Assembly (NCBI RefSeq): GCF_013294065.1
Contig: NZ_JABSNM010000003.1
Location: 1-64,000, forward strand
DNA: 64,000 nucleotides
Origin: Sphaerotilus uruguayifluvii
Lineage (GTDB): Bacteria; Pseudomonadota; Gammaproteobacteria; Burkholderiales; Burkholderiaceae_C
Direction of reading: 5' to 3'
The position numbers were made by a program, and so were the translations under genes. Shown here piece after piece: positions 49,290 through 57,134 of the stretch. Each line of letters starts with the position of its first letter. Position 1 is the stretch's first letter. Below the pieces are notes generated by a model. That model did no database searches. It saw only the letters and a list, made by a program, of their open reading frames with translations, and was not told the origin of the DNA.

Positions 49290-50424
49290 GGCACAGGGGC
49301 CCGTCGTGATCGGCTGGGATGTCGGCGGCGCGCACCTGAAGGCGGCGCGCTGGCGCGGCGGCCGGATCGACGCGGTGCGGCAGCTCGCCTGCCCGCTGTG
49401 GCAGGGCATGACGCATCTGGACGCCGCGATCGACGCGGTGCGGGCCGCCTGGCCCGAGGTCGACGCGCCGGCCTGCCGCCACGCGGTGACGATGAGCGGC
49501 GAGATGACCGACCTGTTCGCCGACCGCGAGGACGGGGTGCGCCGCATCGGCGCGCGGCTGCGCGAGCGGCTGGCCGGCGAGCTGCGGCTCTACGCGGGCC
49601 CGGGGCGCTGGCTGGAGGTCGAGGCCGGCGGCGACGCCTGGCCGCAGGTCGCCTCGGCCAACTGGCGCGCCACCGCCAGCCACTGCGCCGCTCGGATGCC
49701 GCGCGGCCTGCTGGTCGACATCGGCAGCACCACCACCGACCTGATCGCCTTCGCCGGCGGCCGGGTGCTGGGCTCGAGCGTGAGCGACCGCGACCGGCTG
49801 GCCAGCGGCGAGCTGGTCTACCACGGCGTGGTGCGCACGCCGCTGTGCGCGCTGGCGCGGCGCATCGCGCTGCAGGGGCAGGAGCTCAACGTCATGAACG
49901 AGTTCTTCGCCACCAGCGCCGATGTCTACCGGCTGACCGGCGAGCTCGACCCGGCGCACGACCTGCACCCGCCCGCCGACGGCGCCGGCAAGTCGCTGCG
50001 CGAGACGCGGGCTCGGCTGGCGCGCATGGTCGGCTGCGACGTGCGCGACGCCGGCGAGGCCGACTGGCTCGCCTTCGCGCGCGCCTGGCGCGCCCGGCAG
50101 GTCGACGTGATCGCCAGCCAGGCCGGCCGGGTGCTGGCCGCGCACCGCGCCGCCTTCGGCCCGGCGCCGCCGGTGCTGGTGGCCGCCGGCTGCGGCGCCT
50201 TCCTGCTGCCGGAGCTGCAGGCGCGGCTGGGCCTGCCGGGCGCGCCGCTCGACTACGGCCGCGACATCGCCGGCATCAGCGATGCGGCGGTCGCGACGAT
50301 GGCGCGGGTCTGCGCGCCCAGCGTCGCGGTCGCGGCGCTGCGGGCGGACGCGGACCACGACGACGACGGGCACGGAGACACGATGCGCCACCACGGCGCG
50401 CGGGAGACGCTGCGATGTGGGTGA
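49276..50424 (+). CDS. MfnF-like hydantoinase/oxoprolinase-fold protein
   Basis: A 382-residue actin-like ATPase-fold protein of the hydantoinase A group. Phosphate loops: VVIGWDVGGAHLKAA at the N-terminus and LLVDIGSTTTDLIAF in the second half; the acidic pair and the late GCGAFLLPEL are also present. In archaea MfnF couples the furan and tyramine-glutamate halves of methanofuran. Adjacent MfnD- and MfnE-like genes support the same role here. It overlaps the next start by ten bases. A His/Asp-rich tail (DHDDDGHGD) is unusual. Confidence 0.82.
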   Translation: MSRPEAQGPVVIGWDVGGAHLKAARWRGGRIDAVRQLACPLWQGMTHLDAAIDAVRAAWPEVDAPACRHAVTMSGEMTDLFADREDGVRRIGARLRERLAGELRLYAGPGRWLEVEAGGDAWPQVASANWRATASHCAARMPRGLLVDIGSTTTDLIAFAGGRVLGSSVSDRDRLASGELVYHGVVRTPLCALARRIALQGQELNVMNEFFATSADVYRLTGELDPAHDLHPPADGAGKSLRETRARLARMVGCDVRDAGEADWLAFARAWRARQVDVIASQAGRVLAAHRAAFGPAPPVLVAAGCGAFLLPELQARLGLPGAPLDYGRDIAGISDAAVATMARVCAPSVAVAALRADADHDDDGHGDTMRHHGARETLRCG

Positions 50425-51023
50425 TCAAGCTGGGGGGAAGCCTGCTGGGCGACGCACGCCTGACCGACTGGCTCGCGCTGGTCGAGCAGCTCGGCGGCGG
50501 GCGGGTGACGCTGGTGTGCGGCGGCGGCACGCTGGCCGACGAGGTGCGCCGGCTGCAGGCGCGCTGGCAGGTCGACGACCTGACCGCGCACAACATGGCG
50601 GTGCTGACGATGGTGCAGAACGCCCACCTGCTGCAGGCGCTGGCGCCGACGCTGCAGCCCGTCGCGCGCGAGGCCGACATCATGCCGACGCTGCGCCGCG
50701 GCGGCGTGGCGCTGTGGATGCCGCTGGACCTGCTGCGCGCCCGCCCCGACCCCGACACCAGCTGGGACGTCACCAGCGACAGCATCGCGCTGGCCCTGGC
50801 CCAGCGCCTGCACGCCGAGCGCCTGGTCGTCGTCAAGTCCTGCGAGATCGACGAGCGCCTGACGCTGGACCAGCTCGGCGACCTCGACATCCTCGACCGC
50901 CGCTTCGCCACCCTCGCCGCCACCGGCAGCGTGCCGATCGACGTGCTGTGCCGGTCGCAGGTGGAGGTGCTCAGGGGGGGGTTGCTGGGGGCGTGCGAGG
51001 GGGGGAGCCGGCGGTACGGATGA
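50415..51023 (+). CDS. MfnE-like amino-acid-kinase-fold kinase (furan phosphate)
   Basis: A 202-residue kinase of the aspartokinase/uridylate kinase fold: MWVIKLGGSLLGD, VTLVCGGGTLADEVRR, WDVTSDSIALALAQRL and RLVVVKSCEIDE. MfnE phosphorylates the aminomethylfuran intermediate to a diphosphate for coupling by MfnF. It ends 46 bp before the first IS fragment, and its natural partner mfnB lies beyond the island at 55777-56490. Confidence 0.82.
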   Translation: MWVIKLGGSLLGDARLTDWLALVEQLGGGRVTLVCGGGTLADEVRRLQARWQVDDLTAHNMAVLTMVQNAHLLQALAPTLQPVAREADIMPTLRRGGVALWMPLDLLRARPDPDTSWDVTSDSIALALAQRLHAERLVVVKSCEIDERLTLDQLGDLDILDRRFATLAATGSVPIDVLCRSQVEVLRGGLLGACEGGSRRYG

Positions 51024-51068
51024 ACGGAGTGGACGTGGTCCGCAAGTGCTTGACGGGGGAGCTTAGGC

Positions 51069-51319
51069 TCGCACTGCTCGTCCGACAGGTTGTACAGCAC
51101 CTGCAGGAACACCATGCGCACCAGCGCCTCGGTAGGGTATGGCGGGCGTCCGCCCTTGCTGCGGTCAGCGCGAGGGCAGGCCTTGTCCACCGCCGCAAAC
51201 ATCGCCGCCAGCGTCTGCACGTAGCCCTCCAGCTTGGCCTTGCGCTGCTGCGCCACGAACAGGTCGTCCGCGGCCTCCTCAGGGAAGAAGCTCGATGGCT
51301 TGATGCGGGGCGTGATCAT
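51069..51319 (-). pseudogene. IS5-type transposase, N-terminal fragment
   Basis: The first 83 residues of a transposase: MITPRIKPSSFF start and KGGRPPYPTEALVRMVFLQVLYNLSDEQCE, the typical DNA-binding/early region of IS5-family transposases. Similarity stops at DEQCE and the frame runs into unrelated sequence toward mfnE. No catalytic DDE residues are present, so it is a dead remnant. Confidence 0.8.
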
Positions 51320-51479
51320 GGGGCGCCATCTTGCCGCAATCCTCGGTTCAGGTGGCGGTCAGGGCTGGTTTCGAGAAGTGCCCACAGCGTCAGCCCCCCC
51401 CCCGCGCCTTCAGCGCTGCGTTGTAGGCCTTCCAGTTCTCCGTGCGGTACTTCGTCCGTCGCTTCTTGGCTTTGCTCAC
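51316..51479 (-). pseudogene. Second IS5-type transposase start, frameshifted
   Basis: A GTG at 51477-51479 opens KRRTKYRTENWKAYNAALKARGG, the hallmark N-terminus of a different IS5-group transposase, normally continuing as SLTLW. The continuation LTLWALLE is found in another frame; the shift is at a run of ten C on the plus strand (51394-51403). The rest of the gene is missing. It abuts the first fragment. Confidence 0.75.
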
Positions 51480-51505
51480 GAGCTCCGTCTACGAGCAGCG
51501 ACGGC

Positions 51506-51527
51506 GGGCTTTGTGCAACAGAGCCCA
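51506..51527 (-). repeat. Probable IS5-type terminal inverted repeat end
   Basis: Read on the minus strand, GGGCTCTGTTGCACAAAGCC lies about 30 bp upstream of the second transposase fragment, where the left IS end should be. Two further copies of the pattern GGGCTCYGTTG occur in 51520-51546. Confidence 0.55.
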
Positions 51528-51555
51528 ACGGAGCCCAACAGAGCCGAGAATTACC

Positions 51556-53571
51556 CTACAAAGTGCGCGTATCGATCCACTCTACACACGAAGTACGACG
51601 ATCGACCTCAGCCTTGAGATGTGCGGTTCCCCCTGGACCATCGCCGGACTGCCCATCCCATAACGCAATGAAATGCAATTTCTCCGGGCCATGCGCCAAG
51701 GCACTGTCCAGCAACCACAGGTTGCAGCGCTCGTAGGCATTGATCTTCCCTGGAGGATCCCCCAGTTCGACTGGCATGAGTCGGATTGGCAAACCCAAGT
51801 CCGGCTTCAATGCTAGCCATCGATCTCGCCAGCCTTCCTCACCAGGCACATTCAAACTGGGGGCGATCGATTCCTTGACGAATTTCGGCTCATCGAAAGG
51901 CAGCAGGACCTGACAACGCACACCACGTGCACGACAGGCCTCCAAGAAGATGATATCTCCCCCGGCAGCAGCTTGGCTAAAAGCAAGATCCCCTGAACCT
52001 GCACGCCAATGATCCAAGACCGTTGAAATCCGCTCAGCAACCGCAGCAGCCATTTTTGGTGGAAAACGGGGCTTCGCTCGATCATTTCGATCCATCATGT
52101 GCCCAGTGAAGAGAAAAACCCGATCCGACTGCACTGGCGGAACACATTGTTTCAGCTCAGAGTCAAGAATATCCCGTGCGATAGCCACTTCATCCGGTCG
52201 GAACTGGAGTTCCTGCAATAACTGCACAGTCTGAAGTGATGAATCGATGGCAAACCAGTCATGATCAGCCGCCGGAACCGCTTTGCACCAAGCCTTGCGC
52301 ACAATATCCTGATTTTCATGCAGAAGGATGAGTTCAGCACGGGAAGCAAGCGCCCAATAGTCATCCGACTGAGCAGACAACACACTATCGATAGCATACC
52401 GTACGGCGCCGCGCAGATCGGCAAGATCCTGCATTCCTGTCAGCCCTTGATCTATATATTCACTCACTTCGGCCTGTTCGACCAGATGACGATGTAAATA
52501 CATCAGCGTCAGTGCATTTATGCCTGCATAGTGACTGCGCGGATCGATCAGGAAGCCTCGTCGGTAGATCTTAATCGCACGACCCAGAAGTTCAAGTCCA
52601 GCCGTCGCGGTGTCTATCGATGGTGCATTGATATAGCGGCGCCAAGCGGCAAGCCAGCGCATTTTTTCGAGTCGCCCCAGCAAAGCCCAGCTTTCCGCAT
52701 CATCCGGATGCTCCGCGACTAGCTCTTCAGCCTCACTGCGAGCCTCGTCCATCCGGCCCAAGCGTCCGAGACAGACCAGCCTTTTTTGCTTGACTGCCAG
52801 AGCGTCGGGATCGATCTCAAGCGCACGGTCGAACTGTTCCAGTGCCAGCGCGCATTGATCAAGCGCCAGAAGCGCATTCCCTGCGGCGCAGTGGCCTTCC
52901 ACAGCCAAGGCCCTCACGGGAGTCTCATCCGCCAGAACCATTACGTCCCCGGCCAACATCCGGCGGCGCGCCGTTTTCAGCGAATTCATCCAACTGCGAT
53001 ACGTCGCACTGGACTCGTTGTCCGTACCCAGCAGCAGCGATCGCCATTCGGGCGGCCGCAAATGGGGAAGCAACTGGTAGACGGGACTGACCTTGCGACG
53101 GGTCGAACTGTGGCGACTTTCCTTGAGCATTCCGACCAATGCCTCCAGTGTCGCTTTCAACGTGACAAGATCTGGTCCACCATCATCGGCCAGTCCATAT
53201 CTCAGCTTCCGGTCTGTGTAGACGTCGAAGGCCTTCGCGGACTCGCCTGACGGCAGCGCACCGTAGACCAGTACCACCCCGCGGTCCCGCAGTGCGTGCC
53301 GAACACCGAGTTCATACCAGACATTCGGATTGGGAATGGTCAGATCAGCGAGAACCAGATCGGCAGCTAGCAGTTCCTGGAACATATCAGACCGGATATC
53401 ACCGGGGCGCCGCTCCTCATCCGCCCGGAAGGCCTCGAAACCCGCACGCTCCAGCGCAGGTTTCAGCAATTTTTTCCAGACCACATCGAAATCAACCCAA
53501 GTCTTCCCATCGGGCCCAGTCTTTTTTCCGAACGGCATTGCAACAAAAGCATGGGGACGAATCTGTGACAT
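51556..53571 (-). CDS. Large conflict-system-like protein: deoxyribosyltransferase/TIR-like domain, TPRs, SLOG-like C-terminus
   Basis: A 671-residue cytosolic protein. Residues about 5-120 (HAFVAMPFGKK, FRADEERRPGDIRSDMF, ADLVLADLTIPNPNVWYELGVRHAL) have the alpha/beta pattern of nucleoside deoxyribosyltransferase- or TIR-like nucleotide-processing domains. Residues about 215-330 carry TPR-type helices. Residues 485-671 (VFLFTGHMMDR, GSGDLAFSQAAAGGDIIFLEACRARG, PEKLHFIALWDG) resemble a Rossmann-like SLOG/LOG nucleotide-sensing domain. GC is clearly lower than in the flanking genes. It lies 24 bp after the patatin gene on the same strand, so they probably form one operon. Role in defence is inference. 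Confidence 0.78.
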   Translation of the reverse strand: MSQIRPHAFVAMPFGKKTGPDGKTWVDFDVVWKKLLKPALERAGFEAFRADEERRPGDIRSDMFQELLAADLVLADLTIPNPNVWYELGVRHALRDRGVVLVYGALPSGESAKAFDVYTDRKLRYGLADDGGPDLVTLKATLEALVGMLKESRHSSTRRKVSPVYQLLPHLRPPEWRSLLLGTDNESSATYRSWMNSLKTARRRMLAGDVMVLADETPVRALAVEGHCAAGNALLALDQCALALEQFDRALEIDPDALAVKQKRLVCLGRLGRMDEARSEAEELVAEHPDDAESWALLGRLEKMRWLAAWRRYINAPSIDTATAGLELLGRAIKIYRRGFLIDPRSHYAGINALTLMYLHRHLVEQAEVSEYIDQGLTGMQDLADLRGAVRYAIDSVLSAQSDDYWALASRAELILLHENQDIVRKAWCKAVPAADHDWFAIDSSLQTVQLLQELQFRPDEVAIARDILDSELKQCVPPVQSDRVFLFTGHMMDRNDRAKPRFPPKMAAAVAERISTVLDHWRAGSGDLAFSQAAAGGDIIFLEACRARGVRCQVLLPFDEPKFVKESIAPSLNVPGEEGWRDRWLALKPDLGLPIRLMPVELGDPPGKINAYERCNLWLLDSALAHGPEKLHFIALWDGQSGDGPGGTAHLKAEVDRRTSCVEWIDTRTL

Positions 53572-53595
53572 GGCCGAATCTCGGTAAATGATGGG

Positions 53596-54786
53596 TCAAC
53601 CAACGAATCCGCTCAAGTGAGCTGGCAGGACTGACTGTCTGGCATAGGTCTGTCCCACCAGTTGGATCTGCTCGATGAATTCCACCGAGTCGAGTGCCTG
53701 CACCTGTTCAGGGAGAACCTTGTTTTTCAATCCCATGCGGTCCAGACCTGTCGCGCTGACATCCGGATCGTAGCGCAGATAGGTGAAGAGCTTCGGCACG
53801 GTACTGGTTGGAGCCCCAATGACATCTGCGGTCATTGTCTTGACCTCCCGGTCGATTTCACCGCCAAACCGGCAATTCCCCAATGTGCGGCAGGCCATGT
53901 CCCACCCGGCACTGGCAGCGTTCATCAGTGCACCCGGAACGTTTTTCGCGTTGTCCAGCAACCACATATCCTTGGGTTCCAGATCCGGTCGCGCTTTCGC
54001 CGCGCTGCCTGTCCCCACGGAGACAATCAGCATCTTGTCTTCACCCGTGGCCCAGTTCATGTTGTAAGGTTTTGCCGTAGCCATTTGGAATGCCAGAAAG
54101 GCCGGATTGTTGTAGGTAGTCACACCTCCGTCGACGAAGATGAACTTGTACTCCTGAGGCTGACCTGGGCAGAAAGTGACGATCTCGGGTGGGAAATAGG
54201 TGGGAGCAGCCGTGCTGGCTCGCACAAGTTGCCACAGTGGTAGTTTCAGGTTGCAGTCTGGTCGAAGCCGCTCGTTGTAGTGTGCATCAGGATTGTTGGT
54301 AATCGGCCAAGGTGAATCCGTGCTGTGATTGCGCAGCACCATCATCAACAAGGTGCGCAGACGCGGATCTCCGAGTTTTTCTGCCATCTCGGGATCCGGG
54401 CAAGGCCCCTGCTTATTTAGTGCCTTAGCCAGTTCGTCTTTCAGTTTGAGGGCCAAGGGCTCGGCCTTGTAGTCGTAGTGCAATCGGTTCAACAGTCCGG
54501 CCTTGGTGAACATATCCCGGCCACTGTCGACATAGAAGCGGCGGATCTGTTCGGTGCTCATGCCCGCGGAAATGCAGGCAGCCACGATGGCGCCCGTGCT
54601 CGTGCCGCAAACAAAGTCGAACCAGTCACCCAAAACCAGATCAGGCTTTTGAGTGAGCGTCCGCAACTCGGTTTCAATCTGCGTCAATATTTCAACGCTG
54701 ATCAAGCCGAGAATACCTCCACCATCACAGGCGAGGATGCGCTTTGAAAACTTCTCCGGGCGAACCGAAAAATTACATTCAGACAT
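53596..54786 (-). CDS. Patatin-like phospholipase (CapV-like effector candidate)
   Basis: A 396-residue patatin. Oxyanion loop CDGGGILGL (residues 20-28), nucleophile Ser63 in GTSTG, and catalytic Asp219 in VDGGV; ASTAAPTYFPP is the usual conserved block. It should hydrolyse membrane phospholipids. Similar patatins act as killing effectors in CBASS-type defence, but no nucleotide cyclase gene is present here. GAGG precedes the ATG. GC is low. It is the first gene of a two-gene unit with the TPR/SLOG-like protein and is divergent from the TIR gene. Confidence 0.85.
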   Translation of the reverse strand: MSECNFSVRPEKFSKRILACDGGGILGLISVEILTQIETELRTLTQKPDLVLGDWFDFVCGTSTGAIVAACISAGMSTEQIRRFYVDSGRDMFTKAGLLNRLHYDYKAEPLALKLKDELAKALNKQGPCPDPEMAEKLGDPRLRTLLMMVLRNHSTDSPWPITNNPDAHYNERLRPDCNLKLPLWQLVRASTAAPTYFPPEIVTFCPGQPQEYKFIFVDGGVTTYNNPAFLAFQMATAKPYNMNWATGEDKMLIVSVGTGSAAKARPDLEPKDMWLLDNAKNVPGALMNAASAGWDMACRTLGNCRFGGEIDREVKTMTADVIGAPTSTVPKLFTYLRYDPDVSATGLDRMGLKNKVLPEQVQALDSVEFIEQIQLVGQTYARQSVLPAHLSGFVG

Positions 54787-54972
54787 TTACGCCTCATTTA
54801 AAATCAACAACATCCAACAGGATGAAAATTCATCACCGCACCACATCGACAACACAAAAATAACACCCCCAATTCTCATCTTCAAGACAAGCAACACCCT
54901 CATAAATCAAAATTTGATCGATATCAAAATGCATGCAAAAATTTCAGCAACAATCAAACAAAGCAACTCACC

Positions 54973-55745
54973 ATGCTAACCATGTCGAAGATATTTATCT
55001 GTCACGCATCAGAGGACAAAGAAATTGCAGATGCAATTCATCTCGCACTCAAATCAGATGAACACGATGTATTTTTTGATGACACATCTTTAAAAGAGAC
55101 CGCGGACTACAACAACAAAATAATATCAGCAATCAAGGGGTGCGATCTGTTTATATTTCTAATATCAAAAAACTCCATAAGAAAGGGAAAGTATGCACTG
55201 AGCGAGCTGAAAATAGCACAAAAAAAATGGGGGCGCCTAATCATCATGTTCTACCAATAAATATAGACAACACGCCTCTGGAATCAATCCCACCATATCT
55301 AAAAGCAACCACCATACTCAACCCAATAGGAGACATTGTAATTGAAACAAAAGTAGCGGCAAGCAATCTACTTAAAGGTGGTCGAGCAATAAAAAACATT
55401 GCGAAAATAGCTTTTATTGCCACGGCCGCCACGGCCGCCACGGCCGCAACATATTTTGCAAACATCAGTGAGATCGAATATAGATTACTTGGCTGCAAGT
55501 TTGGCGGTCGCGTCGGTCAAGTGGAAATAGTCAACAACTCCTTATACCCCTTAGAAATAAAATACTACCACCCAAACAACTACAAAGAGTACATTAGGTT
55601 TTTTGTCAATGGACAATCCAGCCACACCGAACAGTTTAATGTCGGAGAAGACTGGGGAATAAAAATAGGGAGCAGGCGTGTTCAATGCCTAGCAACCGCA
55701 TCCGAGTGGAAAGACAAAAAATTTATTGTATTCACAGACAAATAA
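54973..55745 (+). pseudogene. TIR-domain membrane protein, split by a frameshift
   Basis: An AT-rich gene in two frames. The first part (54973-55260) is a TIR domain: KIFICHASEDKEIADAIH, VFFDDTSLK, DLFIFLISKNSIRKG and YALSEL, ending soon after KKWG. The second part continues in the -1 frame from about 55229 with APNHHVLPINIDNTPLESIPPYL, exactly the usual TIR continuation, then a hydrophobic helix (about IAKIAFIATAATAATAATYF) and a beta-rich domain. The shift falls at AAAAAAAATGGGGG (55220-55233). It may be a real mutation, a sequencing error, or programmed/slippage decoding. If joined it makes about 256 residues: TIR, membrane segment, and an unknown beta domain. An ATG at 54982 is an alternative start. 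Confidence 0.72.
55419..55445 (+). repeat. Three 9-bp tandem repeats in the TIR gene
   Basis: Three copies of GCCACGGCC encode ATA repeats in the predicted membrane helix. They are GC-rich within a very AT-rich gene. Confidence 0.75.
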
Positions 55746-55776
55746 CTTTAATAACCAACACGCCAAAAAATTAGTA

Positions 55777-56490
55777 CTATTCCGAACGTAGCTGCTCACA
55801 CAAGCTCATACGCCAAGCAAACGACAGCAAAGATTCCACCCTCGCCCCATCCAACTGTTGCCCCCTCCCCCCCTCACACACCGCCGACCTGAACCCCGCA
55901 AAGTCCGCCCCCAGCCGCCGCAGCGTCGGGATCTCCTCCAGGCGCAGCGCGCCGGCCAGGCCGGCCAGGGCGCCGGTGGCGCGGACGGTGGCGATGAAGT
56001 GCTGCAGATCGGCGGCGGGAATGCGGTCGAGCAGCGAGCCGCCGCGCTTGTCGGCGGTGTCGAGCATGACCGCGGCGAAGCCGCCGGCGGCGGCCAGGCG
56101 CAGGCGTGCGGGGTCGATGCCGTCGTCGGCGATCAGCACCGGCACGACCGGGGTGCCGGTGGCCTTCAGCGTCGCCAGGCGGTCGAGCAGCGCCAAGGCG
56201 GCTGGGCCGCGCTCGACGCCGACCTTGACCTGATCGACGCCGGTGGCGGCCACCCGCAGCACCCGCTCGGTGATCTCGTCGAGCGCCTCGGCCGGCCAGT
56301 CGCCGATGGTGGCGGTCACCGGCGTGGCCGGCGCGTCCCGGCGGATCTGGCGCAGCAGCGCGGCGACGGTCTCGACCGGCAGGCCGCCGAGCGCGCCGAG
56401 CGAGGGCTCCTTCAGGTCGATGAAGTCGACGCCGGCGCGCGCCACCAGCGCCGCCTCGTGCGCGTCGCGCACGCTCACCAGCACCTTCAT
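55777..56490 (-). CDS. mfnB: MfnB-like (5-formylfuran-3-yl)methyl phosphate synthase
   Basis: A 237-residue TIM-barrel enzyme (DUF556) making the furan precursor of methanofuran from two glyceraldehyde-3-phosphate. Blocks: MKVLVSVRDAHEAALVARAG, FIDLKEPSLGALGG (catalytic Lys), VTATIGDWP, VDQVKVGV and VMLDTADKRGGSLLD. The last 15 residues lie in the lower-GC border with the island and may be altered. It overlaps the DUF447 gene by four bases. It begins the minus-strand cofactor operon's last position. Confidence 0.87.
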   Translation of the reverse strand: MKVLVSVRDAHEAALVARAGVDFIDLKEPSLGALGGLPVETVAALLRQIRRDAPATPVTATIGDWPAEALDEITERVLRVAATGVDQVKVGVERGPAALALLDRLATLKATGTPVVPVLIADDGIDPARLRLAAAGGFAAVMLDTADKRGGSLLDRIPAADLQHFIATVRATGALAGLAGALRLEEIPTLRRLGADFAGFRSAVCEGGRGQQLDGARVESLLSFAWRMSLCEQLRSE

Positions 56491-57134
56491 GCGGTCGCTC
56501 CCCGGGCCGTCACCGCGGCCGGACGGGCCACCGGCCGGCGCCGGCGCGCCTCGACCGCCTCCAGCAGCCAGGACCAGGCCTCGCGCTCCTCGGGGCCGGC
56601 GCTTCGGTCGATCGCGACCTGCAGCGCGGCCATCTCCTCGGCGATGCGCTCGACCGGCAGCAGGTGCAGCCGGCTGACCAGCACCGCGCCCTCGATCACC
56701 GCCGCCTGAGCGCGGTTCATGCCGTCGAAGGGCGCGTGCGTCACGTCCTCGACCGGGTCGAGCCGGAGGCGCGGTCGCTGCGGATCGTCCTCGACCGCGG
56801 CGACCCGCAGCGCGACATGGCGCAGCGCGCAGTCCAGCCGCGCCGGCCACGGCCCGTGGCCGTCCCCCGCCACCGCGCGGCTCGGCCAGTCGCGCCGGCC
56901 GGTCACGCAGCCGGCGAAGACCCGCGCGTCCACCAGCAGGTTCAGCACCGCGACCCGCTCGCGCAGCAGGTTGTCCAGCGTCGTCGACGGCCGGAAGGGC
57001 ATCAGCACCGCCTGCAGCGCCCCGCCCGGCCCGCCGGGCTGCCAGCGCACGCCCATCGGCGCGCTGCGCAGCCGGCCGTCGGCGTCGCGGGTGCAGACCA
57101 CCGCCTCGTGGATTCTTGCGGAAACAGGGCTCAT
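56487..57134 (-). CDS. DUF447-family protein of the H4MPT gene set
   Basis: A 215-residue protein with the flavin-reductase-like split-barrel pattern: ARIHEAVVCTRDADGRLRSAPMGVRW, MPFRPSTTLDNLLRERVAVLNLLVDARVFAG and HVALRVAAVEDDPQRPRL. DUF447 members cluster with H4MPT/methanofuran synthesis genes in methylotrophs and archaea; the reaction is not known. It overlaps mfnB and the DUF6513 gene by four bases each. Confidence 0.83.
   Translation of the reverse strand: MSPVSARIHEAVVCTRDADGRLRSAPMGVRWQPGGPGGALQAVLMPFRPSTTLDNLLRERVAVLNLLVDARVFAGCVTGRRDWPSRAVAGDGHGPWPARLDCALRHVALRVAAVEDDPQRPRLRLDPVEDVTHAPFDGMNRAQAAVIEGAVLVSRLHLLPVERIAEEMAALQVAIDRSAGPEEREAWSWLLEAVEARRRRPVARPAAVTARGATA

Noticed and set aside
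53596-54786. Standard CBASS operon
   Set aside because: No CD-NTase, Cap2/Cap3 or HORMA gene flanks the patatin; only the lipase resembles a CBASS effector.
54973-55260. A complete stand-alone 95-residue TIR protein
   Set aside because: The TIR domain is missing its last part, and that part is present in the next frame immediately downstream, so the short version is more likely a frameshift product.
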